DNA from: Peristeroidobacter agariperforans
Lineage (GTDB): Bacteria > Pseudomonadota > Gammaproteobacteria > Steroidobacterales > Steroidobacteraceae
Assembly: GCF_004138335.1 (NCBI RefSeq)
Contig: NZ_RYFW01000003.1
Span: 496,001 to 560,000, forward strand
Direction of reading: 5' to 3'
DNA: 64,000 nucleotides
A model generated the notes under the pieces. It saw nothing but the letters and a program-made list of their open reading frames with translations, made no database searches and was not told the origin of the DNA. Below are positions 35,891 through 48,335 of the stretch, piece after piece. Numbering within the stretch: the first letter of the stretch is position 1; the number at the start of each line of letters is the position of its first letter. The position numbers were made by a program, and so were the translations under genes.

Positions 35891-38094
35891 CAGGCGAACT
35901 CCTGAATCGGAAAGCGACGCGGCCGCGTGCCGGTGGCGCGGGCGTAAGCATTGACGCAAGCGGCAGCGGCCGCGGTGATGCCGAGTTCGCCAGCTCCGCC
36001 GGGCTCCGCTCCAGCTTCCGCCGGAAACACGTGCACCTCGGTGGTGATCGGCGAGTGGTTCATGCGTGACCAGAGAAAGTCACCGAAGCTGCCTTCCCGG
36101 ATCCGACCGTCGTCGAGGTGATTGCCGGCGCGAAACATCGAGGACCAGGCATCGATCAACGAGCCCTGCATCTGCGCCGACAGGCCGCTGACGTTGACCG
36201 GCACGCCGACGTCGACAGCGCAGTAGGCTTTCAACAAGCGAGGCTCCGGACCGGTGGTGTCGATCTCGACCAGATAAGCCACGGCCGAGCGATACTCCGC
36301 GTGGATCGCGATCCCTTGCGCGTGCCCGGGCGGCATCCTGCGGCCCCAGGAACCGGCCGACGCCACGTGCCGCAAGCAACGCTCGGCGTTTGCTGAGTCG
36401 AGATGACGCAAACGGAAGTCGACTTCGTCGTAACCGCGCGCCCGCGCCATCTCGTCGATGAAGATCTCGTTGGCCGCGGTCATGACGCCCGAGTACACCG
36501 AACGCCAGCTGCCGGTGGGCACATTGAGCTCTCGCTCCACCAGCTTGGTGCTGGTGCTACCGAAGCGATAGGGCAGCGAGATCATGGTGACGAAGCCCAC
36601 TTGATTGAACAGGTCGGGCACTACGTTGACGCCTGCAGCACTCAGCGCGTCGCCCAGCCCGTGCCTGAAGTCGTTTCTCGCCGCCGCCATGTGGTGTTCG
36701 AAGGAAAGCGTCGCACCGCCGAGCCACGATGCGCGGATCGCGCAACGAGACATCGGCCGGAACCGGCCATGTCGCATATCGTCGTTGCGGGTGCACATCA
36801 ATTTGACCGGCATGCCGAGCGCTTTGGAGACTCGCGCTGCCTCGACCGCCACTTCACCAAACAAACGTCGGCCGAAAGAGCCGCCCGCGAAGGGCACATG
36901 GATCTTCACTTTCGATGCCGGAATGCCTATGGCTTGCGCAATCTCCGACGCGATGTAGTTGGGCGATTGAGATGCGTACCAGATTTCCGCGGACTGTCCG
37001 CGAACATCGGCTACTGCGGCCATGACCTCCATCATTGCGTGTGCGAGATACGGAAACTCATAAGTGGCGGTGAGCGATCCAACCAAAGGCAGCACCGGGG
37101 TCAGCGGTGTGTTGATCTGTTGCAGCGTATTGCGGACGTTGGCGTCGGAGATCCCGCGAACGGGACCGGGACGCCAGGTGATCTGAAGAGCATCGCGAGC
37201 ATCGAACGCCTGTTTGAATGTTCGTGCGGTGACTGCGATGCCATTTGGCACAGGTACGATGCCGAGCACGCCGGGCATGGATAAGGCTGCGCTGCCGTTC
37301 CAGGAAAGTACCGTGCCTTTGATATCTGGAGCGCGAGCTACGACGGTCGGCATTGCGCCTGGGACATCGACATCCAACGTGTACTTCTGAGCACCTGTGA
37401 CGATGTCACGGGCGTTCTTGCGAGGACGCGCGGTGCCCACCACCTTGTATTGACCGATCGACTTCGGTGTGACGGAAACCTGCGGGACCAATACCAGCGC
37501 CGCATCCGCTGTGAGCTCGCCATAGGTGGCGCTGCGCCCATCCGGGGCAATCACTTTGGATTGCGAAGTCCTCAAGGTGCCCGCACTGACATTCCAGCGA
37601 CGTGCCGCGGCGGTGACGAGACGCGCGCGGGCTTGAGCGCTCAAACTGCGGACCGGACTCCAAAGTGCGCGGATCGCAGCGGAGTTGCCGGTGATGGAAA
37701 ACGGCCGGTCTGCGCGGCGGTCGCTGAGTACTACGTCGGTTCTTGCATAGTCCGCGTCTAGTTCGTCAGCCACCAGCATTGCGAACGCGGTCGCGATGCC
37801 TTGTCCTTTGTCGAGTCGCGGCAGCTCGAAACGAACGCGGTTGTCGGCCGTGACTTCGAGCACGAGGTTGCTGGCGTAGGGCGTTTCGGCCAACGTAATA
37901 ACATCGGCGAAGTCGAGGATCTCGCCCAGCTCGGGCAAAGAGACGGACGCCTCAGCCTCGTCGGCGCCGACGAACGTGCCGCCCACGATCAGCGTCGCGG
38001 ACCCGCCCAGGATGTATTGAAGGAAGCGGCGACGAGTGGTGCTCGAGTCGGACGACGTGTCGTGATGCGGGTTTCGATCCGAACGTTGCGACAC
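35890..38094 (-). CDS. Tat-exported molybdopterin large subunit, isoquinoline 1-oxidoreductase/OxiB type
   Basis: 734 residues starting GTG 38094 (AGGGGG upstream). The N-terminus has a Tat signal STTRRRFLQYILGG, so the enzyme works in the periplasm. Xanthine-dehydrogenase large-subunit motifs include KVHVPFAGGSFGRRLFGEVA-like KIHVPFAGGSFGRR, VKLMCTRNDDMRHGRFRP and the C-terminal EPGGAGELGITAAAAACVNA with the catalytic Glu. The family hydroxylates aldehydes or N-heterocycles with water and passes electrons through the [2Fe-2S] partner, often to cytochromes. In Streptomyces rubber degraders a similar pair (OxiAB) sits beside lcp and oxidises cleavage aldehydes. Coupled downstream genes make the same role attractive here. 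Confidence 0.9.
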   Translation of the reverse strand: MSQRSDRNPHHDTSSDSSTTRRRFLQYILGGSATLIVGGTFVGADEAEASVSLPELGEILDFADVITLAETPYASNLVLEVTADNRVRFELPRLDKGQGIATAFAMLVADELDADYARTDVVLSDRRADRPFSITGNSAAIRALWSPVRSLSAQARARLVTAAARRWNVSAGTLRTSQSKVIAPDGRSATYGELTADAALVLVPQVSVTPKSIGQYKVVGTARPRKNARDIVTGAQKYTLDVDVPGAMPTVVARAPDIKGTVLSWNGSAALSMPGVLGIVPVPNGIAVTARTFKQAFDARDALQITWRPGPVRGISDANVRNTLQQINTPLTPVLPLVGSLTATYEFPYLAHAMMEVMAAVADVRGQSAEIWYASQSPNYIASEIAQAIGIPASKVKIHVPFAGGSFGRRLFGEVAVEAARVSKALGMPVKLMCTRNDDMRHGRFRPMSRCAIRASWLGGATLSFEHHMAAARNDFRHGLGDALSAAGVNVVPDLFNQVGFVTMISLPYRFGSTSTKLVERELNVPTGSWRSVYSGVMTAANEIFIDEMARARGYDEVDFRLRHLDSANAERCLRHVASAGSWGRRMPPGHAQGIAIHAEYRSAVAYLVEIDTTGPEPRLLKAYCAVDVGVPVNVSGLSAQMQGSLIDAWSSMFRAGNHLDDGRIREGSFGDFLWSRMNHSPITTEVHVFPAEAGAEPGGAGELGITAAAAACVNAYARATGTRPRRFPIQEFA

Positions 38095-38296
38095 GTTTTG
38101 CCCCCTGAGCTGCAGCGATGGCGGCTATTTCCAAAGTTCCCTGCCGCGCCACCCATCCTAGCGAGGTCACCGCGGCCTGACTGCTATCAAGGTCAACAGC
38201 TGTGCGCCGGCTGCTCGAGCTGCCAACGTAGGGCCAGACCCATACAAAGATGACCATATAAAGACGAATAGTCACGGCGCCAGCCGCGGGGGAGTA

Positions 38297-40729
38297 ATGC
38301 GTATTGGAATCGGAGCGGGTGTGAGTTTCGCGTCGCTGTTGTGGCTGGCTGCATTCAGCAGGACGGCCGGCGCTCAGGAATCGACGGTGGAGACGGGTGG
38401 AACGCTCGAGGAAATCATGGTCACCGCACAGCGGCGTGCGGAGTCGATCAACGAGGTCGGCCTGGCGATCCAGGCGTTCGATGCCGCCAGTCTCGAAGCA
38501 TTGCGTGTCGACAGTGTCGCCGACCTTACCACTGTGGTCCCGAGCTTCACGGTGTCGCAGAGCTATCAGGGCGTGCCGACGTATACGATGCGCGGCATCG
38601 GCTTCAACACGATCAATCTCTCCGCCACTTCAACAGTGGGCACCTATGTGGACGAGGTGGCGTACGCCTATCCCATCATGAATACCGGGCCGCTCATGGA
38701 CCTGGAGCGAGTGGAAGTATTGAAAGGACCGCAGGGAACGCTCTATGGCCGCAACACGACGGCGGGCCTGATCAACTTCATCACGGCGCGGCCGACAGAC
38801 ACCTTTGGCGCCGCTGTTACCGCCGACGTGGGCAACTATCAAAGTTATAACTTCGGCGGCTATATCTCCGGGCCGCTGTCGGAACGGGTGCAGGCGAGAA
38901 TTGCCGTTCGCAGCGAAAACAGCGGCGAAGGCTGGCAGCGCAGCGCGAGTCGGGGCGAACGGCTTGGCGAGATATCGAAACATGGCGTGCGGGCGTCGTT
39001 AGCTATCCAGCCCGGCGACGGCACTCAAATCGATTTCTCCGCGACCTATTGGCGCAACGAGTCCGACACCGTGGCCGGGCAGGGCATCGGCTTCACACCG
39101 GCCACTGCGAACAGCCCGTTCAACGCGCCCGGGCTGGTGAACTTCATCCGCAGCAATCCGCCGAACGATGCGACGGGTGCGGACTGGGCGCCCGAGTCCC
39201 TGCGCTCGACCGACATCGGCATTGGCGCAGGGCTGACCGGGCCGCTGCGCGAGAACAATCCTTTCACGGGTTTGAAGCTGCGCATCGACCAGGATCTTTC
39301 CGACAGCGTCAAGCTGGTGTCCCTATCGAGTTACAACGAGTTCGAGCGCGACGCGCTGTTCGACTGGAGCGGCGCGCCCTATGAGATCCTGGTGCAAAAG
39401 GCGACAGGCAAGATCCGCTCGCTGGCCGAGGATCTGCACATCGAAGGAGAGACCGACCGCGTGAACTGGCTGGTCGGCGCCTACTACGCGCAGGACGAGA
39501 TCCTCGATTCCAACCGGACGCTGCTCGGCCAGAACGCCAATGTGTCGTTGATCCGGACGGTGGGACTGCCGCTGCTCGCGACCCCGTTCAATTGTTGTGG
39601 CTACACGGCGGCCGACCTGGCGCGGTCGTTTCGCACCTATGAAGACGTGGGCAACATCGACACGGAGACGTGGAGCGTCTTTACCAACGCCGGTTTGCGC
39701 CTGAACGATCTGTTCAAGCTCAACGCGGGCGTGCGCTACACGGAAGATCGCCAGGACTATCGCGGCTGCTCTCGCGACTTCAACGGCAGCATGCTGCCGA
39801 ACGTGAACGTGGTGAATCGTGCGTTGTTCCTGCAGAACTACGGGATCCTGAGCGCGCCGATCTCGGCCGGCCAGTGTCACACGTTCGATCCGGTCACCGG
39901 CACGTTCCACGAGATCGTCTCGACGCTCGATGAGAGCAACGTGTCCTGGCGCGCCTCGCTCGACTTCACCCCGGCGGATACCACGCTGATCTACGCGTCG
40001 GTGTCGCGGGGTGCGAAAGCGGGCACGACGCCAATCAATCCTGCGAACATTGCGCGACAGAACGCGCCTGTGAAACAGGAGTTGTTGACGGCGTATGAGC
40101 TGGGCCTGAAGGCAACCGGAGCCGGGCGCACCCTGCAGACCAATCTCGCGGCCTTCTACTACGACTACGAGGACAAGCAGATCGGCACCTATTTCGCCGA
40201 TCCCATCTATACGGCGCTCACGCGCCTCGACAATGTGCCGAAATCCCAAGCCTATGGTGTCGAAGGCGATGTGACGTGGCAGCCCGTGTCGGGCATTACG
40301 ATCGCAGGCACCGCGCTGTGGCTGCAGACGGAAGTGAAGGACTATGTGGGCACAAACGCTGCCGGGCAGCCGCAGGACTATGACGGAGCCGAGTTCATCT
40401 ACAGCCCGGAGCTCCAGGCCAGTCTCTCGCTGCTTTATCTGCGTCCCCTCGGCAATGGGCTCAATCTCGAGATGACTTTGAACGGCCGCTATCAAGGCAA
40501 GTCGAACACCATCTTCGAGGATATCGATCTCTACAAAATTCCTGCGTACGGTGTGGCGAACGTCAGCGTCGGCCTGCGAGATGCGGAGGATCGCTGGTCC
40601 TTTACGCTCTGGTCCCGCAACGTGCTCGACAAATACTATTGGACTGCCGTCGCGAGCAACGCCAACGTGGTCGTCCGATTCCCGAGCCCGCCGCGGACCT
40701 ATGGCGCGACGATCGGGCTGAAGTTCTGA
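38297..40729 (+). CDS. TonB-dependent receptor divergent from the RoxA/Mo-hydroxylase operon
   Basis: 810 residues. A short signal peptide precedes the TonB-box/plug start EEIMVTAQRRAESINEV. Plug hallmarks YTMRGIGFNT, VEVLKGPQGTLYGRNTTAG and LINFITARPTD are present, then a full barrel ending PPRTYGATIGLKF. The VTAQRR subgroup is common in sphingomonads and steroid or aromatic degraders and often imports hydrophobic catabolites, in contrast to the Caulobacter-type glycan receptor at 14.8 kb. GGGGGAG precedes ATG 38297. It is divergent from the molybdenum-hydroxylase operon across 202 bp, so uptake of cleavage products is a reasonable inference. Confidence 0.92.
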   Translation: MRIGIGAGVSFASLLWLAAFSRTAGAQESTVETGGTLEEIMVTAQRRAESINEVGLAIQAFDAASLEALRVDSVADLTTVVPSFTVSQSYQGVPTYTMRGIGFNTINLSATSTVGTYVDEVAYAYPIMNTGPLMDLERVEVLKGPQGTLYGRNTTAGLINFITARPTDTFGAAVTADVGNYQSYNFGGYISGPLSERVQARIAVRSENSGEGWQRSASRGERLGEISKHGVRASLAIQPGDGTQIDFSATYWRNESDTVAGQGIGFTPATANSPFNAPGLVNFIRSNPPNDATGADWAPESLRSTDIGIGAGLTGPLRENNPFTGLKLRIDQDLSDSVKLVSLSSYNEFERDALFDWSGAPYEILVQKATGKIRSLAEDLHIEGETDRVNWLVGAYYAQDEILDSNRTLLGQNANVSLIRTVGLPLLATPFNCCGYTAADLARSFRTYEDVGNIDTETWSVFTNAGLRLNDLFKLNAGVRYTEDRQDYRGCSRDFNGSMLPNVNVVNRALFLQNYGILSAPISAGQCHTFDPVTGTFHEIVSTLDESNVSWRASLDFTPADTTLIYASVSRGAKAGTTPINPANIARQNAPVKQELLTAYELGLKATGAGRTLQTNLAAFYYDYEDKQIGTYFADPIYTALTRLDNVPKSQAYGVEGDVTWQPVSGITIAGTALWLQTEVKDYVGTNAAGQPQDYDGAEFIYSPELQASLSLLYLRPLGNGLNLEMTLNGRYQGKSNTIFEDIDLYKIPAYGVANVSVGLRDAEDRWSFTLWSRNVLDKYYWTAVASNANVVVRFPSPPRTYGATIGLKF

Positions 40730-40740
40730 AATGCGCGGGA

Positions 40741-41487
40741 TCACAAACGCATGCTGATGAAGCCGAGAGCCGTCGCGTGGTGCACGATGCGTATCCGACC
40801 GCTCTCGCCGAGTTTGTCGCCGGCTTTCTTGAGGTGAAAGCGCACCGTGGGAATGGCGACATCGAGGATCATGGCGATCTCCTCGTCGGTCTTACCGGCG
40901 GCGGCGAGCTTCAAACATTGGATCTCACGGCGGGTGAGCCGGTAGGAACGAATGCTCGGCTCCCCGTGCATGGCGGCGTTGCAGGCGGAAATGAACCGCA
41001 ACGCCAGCACGTGAAGATCGGCGGCGTGTTTATCGAACAGTTCGCGCACGTTGTCGCGAGGTTGGTCGGTTGCCCAGACGACAGCGCCAATCACGCTGCC
41101 CGGCAGATGAATCGGCGCGACGATGGCGCCGCGGATGCTCAACGTCATCCGGTTCTTCTGCCGTTCCAGCTCGGGGGCGATGTGCAGAGCGCGCCAGCCG
41201 CCGATTTCGCCGCGGTCGTAATAGAACGGTTCGGCGGTCCAGCGAATGATGGTGACGATGGCGTTTTCGAGCGCGAGGTCCGGCTGTAACCAGTATTCGC
41301 GAGCATCGGTGGCGAACTCGAACAGAGCGGCGACGGGGATGTTCCGGCCCACTGTCGCCGGGCGTGCGCTACTGATGTCCGCCCAGGTGGCGATCATCGG
41401 CAAGCCGATGGCGTGGCCGCGTGCGGCGATCTCGCGCGCCGTGTCGATGATCCCAGGCTCGAACGAGCTCGATGGCATCGCATTCAT
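40741..41487 (-). CDS. LuxR-family transcriptional regulator with autoinducer-type sensor domain
   Basis: 248 residues from ATG 41487 (GGGGGACTGCAA upstream). The N-terminal about 170 residues resemble an autoinducer-binding or GAF-like sensor (AREYWLQPDLALENAIVTII, RGAIVAPIHLPGSVIGAVVW). The C-terminus is a LuxR HTH: RSYRLTRREIQCLKLAAAGK and TDEEIAMILDVAIPTVRFHL. No LuxI synthase is nearby, so this is an orphan receptor that may sense a host or catabolic ligand. It is divergent from the MpaB-like gene across 177 bp and converges with the TBDR gene, so it is the best local candidate regulator of the island. Confidence 0.88.
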   Translation of the reverse strand: MNAMPSSSFEPGIIDTAREIAARGHAIGLPMIATWADISSARPATVGRNIPVAALFEFATDAREYWLQPDLALENAIVTIIRWTAEPFYYDRGEIGGWRALHIAPELERQKNRMTLSIRGAIVAPIHLPGSVIGAVVWATDQPRDNVRELFDKHAADLHVLALRFISACNAAMHGEPSIRSYRLTRREIQCLKLAAAGKTDEEIAMILDVAIPTVRFHLKKAGDKLGESGRIRIVHHATALGFISMRL

Positions 41488-41664
41488 TTGCAGTCCCCCA
41501 ACGCGATCATGCCGTTGCGGGGCTGGGGGGAAAGTCGTCCGTTCCGACGAACCGGGGGTGAGGGCCGGGTGGGGCCCCCTGTTTGGCTCGATAGTATTCA
41601 AAGCCCATGCCGGGCGGGTAAACGATGGGCAAGTGCGTGTTCACCGTTGAATGAAGGAAAGCAA

Positions 41665-42582
41665 ATGAGTAACCCCGTCCGTGGCCCGCAGCGACGAGCG
41701 GTTCCACAAGTGGATTTTCTGAGCCCGAGCGGCGCCCCCGCCTTGTACGCGCCCGATTCGCTCGCCTGGCAGGTCTTCAAGAACCCGATCTCGCTGTTCA
41801 TCGGCGGCATTACTGCCGTGCTGCTGGAGCTGGCCGAGGAACGGGTGCGTACGGGCGTGTGGGAACATTCGATCTTTCCCACCGATCCCCTGACCCGGAT
41901 GCAGCGTACCGGGCTGATGACTCACGTGAGCGTGTATGCGCCGGTCGCGGTGGCGGAGAAGCTGATCGGGGGCGTGGTGGCGATGCACGCGCGCGTTCAG
42001 GGAACGACGCCGAAGGGCACGCCGTATCGAGCCAACGATCCCGAGTTGTTGAACTGGGTCCAGTGCACGGTGAGTTACGGCTTCATGGAAGCGTATGCCG
42101 CCTTCTGCCGACCCTTGTCGGACGCGCAACGGGATCATTTCTATCGGGAGTCGATGGCGTCGGCCCGGTTGTTTCTTGCGCACGGAGCGCCGCAATCCAG
42201 AGCCGAGCAACAGCAACAGTTCGAAAGAATGCAGCCCCACCTGGAGGCGCACCCGATCATCCTGCAGTTCCTGGATATCGTGCTGCGGACGTCTGCGCTG
42301 CCGTTGTTTCTTCGGCCGCTGCAATCGACTATGGTTCGCGCAGGCATCCATCTCCTGCCGGAGTGGCTGATCGAGCGGCTCGGTCTGCACGGCAGGCAAT
42401 GGCAACTGAAGCCTTGGGAACATCGATTGCTCAGAACGCTCGGCGCGCTATTCGAGCGGGTGCCCGTTCCCAACACGGCGCCGACGTTGGCCAGTCGCCG
42501 CATGGGCTTGCCGGCCAACTATCTCTACAAGCGGTTCACGGCGACCACGGGGGACGGATCGATGGCGAGCGCTCGGCCGTGA
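41665..42582 (+). CDS. MpaB/Lcp-family (DUF2236) oxygenase-like protein
   Basis: 305 residues from ATG 41665 (GAAGGAAA upstream). The pattern AWQVFKNPISLFIGGITAVL, RMQRTGLMTHVSVY, VVAMHARVQGTTPKG, NDPELLNWVQCTVSYGFMEA and PLSDAQRDHFYRESM is the DUF2236 helical fold. It is shared by fungal MpaB oxygenase, which cleaves a farnesyl chain, and bacterial latex-clearing protein Lcp, a haem b rubber oxygenase. The family is broad, so activity is not assured. There is no signal peptide, so it is cytoplasmic. Its stop overlaps the acyl-CoA synthetase start by four bases (GTGA), showing a coupled operon. Confidence 0.82.
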   Translation: MSNPVRGPQRRAVPQVDFLSPSGAPALYAPDSLAWQVFKNPISLFIGGITAVLLELAEERVRTGVWEHSIFPTDPLTRMQRTGLMTHVSVYAPVAVAEKLIGGVVAMHARVQGTTPKGTPYRANDPELLNWVQCTVSYGFMEAYAAFCRPLSDAQRDHFYRESMASARLFLAHGAPQSRAEQQQQFERMQPHLEAHPIILQFLDIVLRTSALPLFLRPLQSTMVRAGIHLLPEWLIERLGLHGRQWQLKPWEHRLLRTLGALFERVPVPNTAPTLASRRMGLPANYLYKRFTATTGDGSMASARP

Positions 42583-44171
42583 CCGATCGAGTGGACTACG
42601 ACGCCATGCCGGTACTGGGCGACATCGTGCGCTATCACGCGCGGTATCGTCCCGAGCGCATCGCTGTCTCCTTTGAGAGCCGCGTTACCTCGTGGGGCGA
42701 GTTGGACCGGGCAAGCTGTCGGGTGGCGAATGCACTCAACGCCGCAAGTTGCCGGCCGACGGACCGCATTGCATACATCGGCAAGGGCACCGATGAGTTT
42801 TTCGAGCTCATGTTTGGCGCCGCGAAGGCCGGCGTGGTCCTGGTGCCCGTGCAGTGGCGGTTGGCGCTAGCAGAGATGCAACAGATTTTGCTCGATGCCG
42901 ACGTTCGGATGGTGTTCGTCGGCAGCGATCAGTTCGACAAACTCGACGCCTTCCGTCAGGCGCTCTCAAGCGACGTAACCTTGATCGCAATGGAGCGAGG
43001 TAACGCGGACCTCCCACGGTACGCCGAGTGGCGCAACGCCATGCCGGTGTCAGATGCAGAGCTGCCCGTCGATCCGACATCGGTGGCGATACAGCTGTAC
43101 ACCTCCGGCACCACCGGCGTTCCAAAAGGAGTGATGCTCAGCCATCGAAACATTCTGAGCGGCCGGCGCGACGGCATGCGGACGGGCATGGCTTGGAACG
43201 AATGGCTGGAAGACGATGTGAACCTGGTCGCGCTGCCAGTCGGTCATGTCGGTGGCATCGCTTGGGCGATCGTTGGTTTCTACAGTGGCGCGAAAACCAT
43301 CGTGCTGCGAGAGTTCAATCCTGCGCAGGTGCTCGAGGCGATCGAACATGAGGGCGTCTCGAAACTTTTCATCGTGCCGACAGCGTTGCACCAACTGCTA
43401 TTGCAGCCCCGCGTGAGGGAAGTCGACTATCGACGGCTGCGTCATATTCTTTACGGCGCATCGCCCATTGCCAGCGACCTGCTGCGCGAGGCGACGCAGG
43501 TGTTCGGCTGCGGCTTCTGTCAGCAGTACGGAATGACAGAAACGGCCGGCACGATTGTTTTTCTTCCGCCCGAAGATCACATCGCTAGCGGCAGTCCGCG
43601 GATGCGCGCTGCCGGCAAGGCGATGCCCGGCGTGGAGATTCGCGTCGTCGATGCTCATAGCCGCGAACCGCTCGCGGCGGGTCAGGTTGGCGAAGTCGAA
43701 ACACGCTCGGTCGCCAATATGGTGGGCTACTGGCGATGGCCGGCGGCCACCGCGCAGATCATCGATGAAGCCGGTTGGCTGCGCACCGGCGATGCAGGCT
43801 ACATGGACGAGGAGGGCTATCTGTACATCCACGACCGGTTCAAGGACATGATCGTGTCCGGCGCGGAAAACATCTACCCCGCCGAAGTCGAGAACGCCAT
43901 CTATGGACATCCGGCCGTGCAGGAAGTCGCGGTTATCGGCGTGCCCGACGAGAAATGGGGCGAGGCGGTCAAGGCCATCGTCGTCCCGAAGGCAGAGGCG
44001 AGCGCCGACGCCGCCGACATCATCGCTTTTGCACGCACTCGTATCGCTGCATTCAAGACGCCAAAGTCCGTCGAGTTCGTATCGGCTCTGCCGAAGGGGC
44101 CCTCGGGAAAGGTTCTGCGGCGTGTGTTGCGCGAACCGTATTGGGAGGGACGCGAGCGTCGAGTGAACTGA
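42579..44171 (+). CDS. Acyl-CoA synthetase (fatty-acid/aryl-CoA ligase, ANL family)
   Basis: 530 residues from GTG 42579, overlapping the upstream stop by 4 nt; ATG 42606 is an alternative. ANL motifs are clear: the P-loop YTSGTTGVPKGVMLSH, YGMTETAGT, GWLRTGDAGYMDEEGY (hinge Asp region), DRFKDMIVSGAENIYPAEVE and the C-terminal catalytic Lys in PSGKVLRR. The enzyme adenylates a carboxylic acid and transfers it to CoA, the step that commits fatty or isoprenoid acids to beta-oxidation. Coupling to the MpaB-like oxygenase suggests activation of a carboxylated cleavage product. It converges with the hybrid kinase gene across 12 bp. Confidence 0.93.
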   Translation: MTDRVDYDAMPVLGDIVRYHARYRPERIAVSFESRVTSWGELDRASCRVANALNAASCRPTDRIAYIGKGTDEFFELMFGAAKAGVVLVPVQWRLALAEMQQILLDADVRMVFVGSDQFDKLDAFRQALSSDVTLIAMERGNADLPRYAEWRNAMPVSDAELPVDPTSVAIQLYTSGTTGVPKGVMLSHRNILSGRRDGMRTGMAWNEWLEDDVNLVALPVGHVGGIAWAIVGFYSGAKTIVLREFNPAQVLEAIEHEGVSKLFIVPTALHQLLLQPRVREVDYRRLRHILYGASPIASDLLREATQVFGCGFCQQYGMTETAGTIVFLPPEDHIASGSPRMRAAGKAMPGVEIRVVDAHSREPLAAGQVGEVETRSVANMVGYWRWPAATAQIIDEAGWLRTGDAGYMDEEGYLYIHDRFKDMIVSGAENIYPAEVENAIYGHPAVQEVAVIGVPDEKWGEAVKAIVVPKAEASADAADIIAFARTRIAAFKTPKSVEFVSALPKGPSGKVLRRVLREPYWEGRERRVN

Positions 44172-44183
44172 GCGATCGAACTC

Positions 44184-48146
<3,963 letters not shown>

Positions 48147-48294
48147 AAGTCGCCTGCTCGCGTCCATTGGTGTTGTGGCGGGAGAGCGCATCACACGAAG
48201 TATCGGCCCGCCCGCCACGGGCCTGAGGAATCAATCAGCCTGGCGCCGCGTCGATCGCGTGGAAGTGTGAAGTCCGTCAGCCCGGCAAGCAGGC

Positions 48295-48321
48295 GCGCCG
48301 TGGGGCGGGGCCCCACGGCGC
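48295..48321. terminator. Very stable hairpin after the pectate lyase gene
   Basis: A 12-bp perfect stem (GCGCCGTGGGGC / GCCCCACGGCGC) with the loop GGG starts 14 nt past the pectate lyase stop. There is no T-run on the transcribed strand, so termination is uncertain. It separates the lyase from the kinase gene downstream on the same strand. Confidence 0.5.
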
Positions 48322-48335
48322 AAAACACTCCAAGC

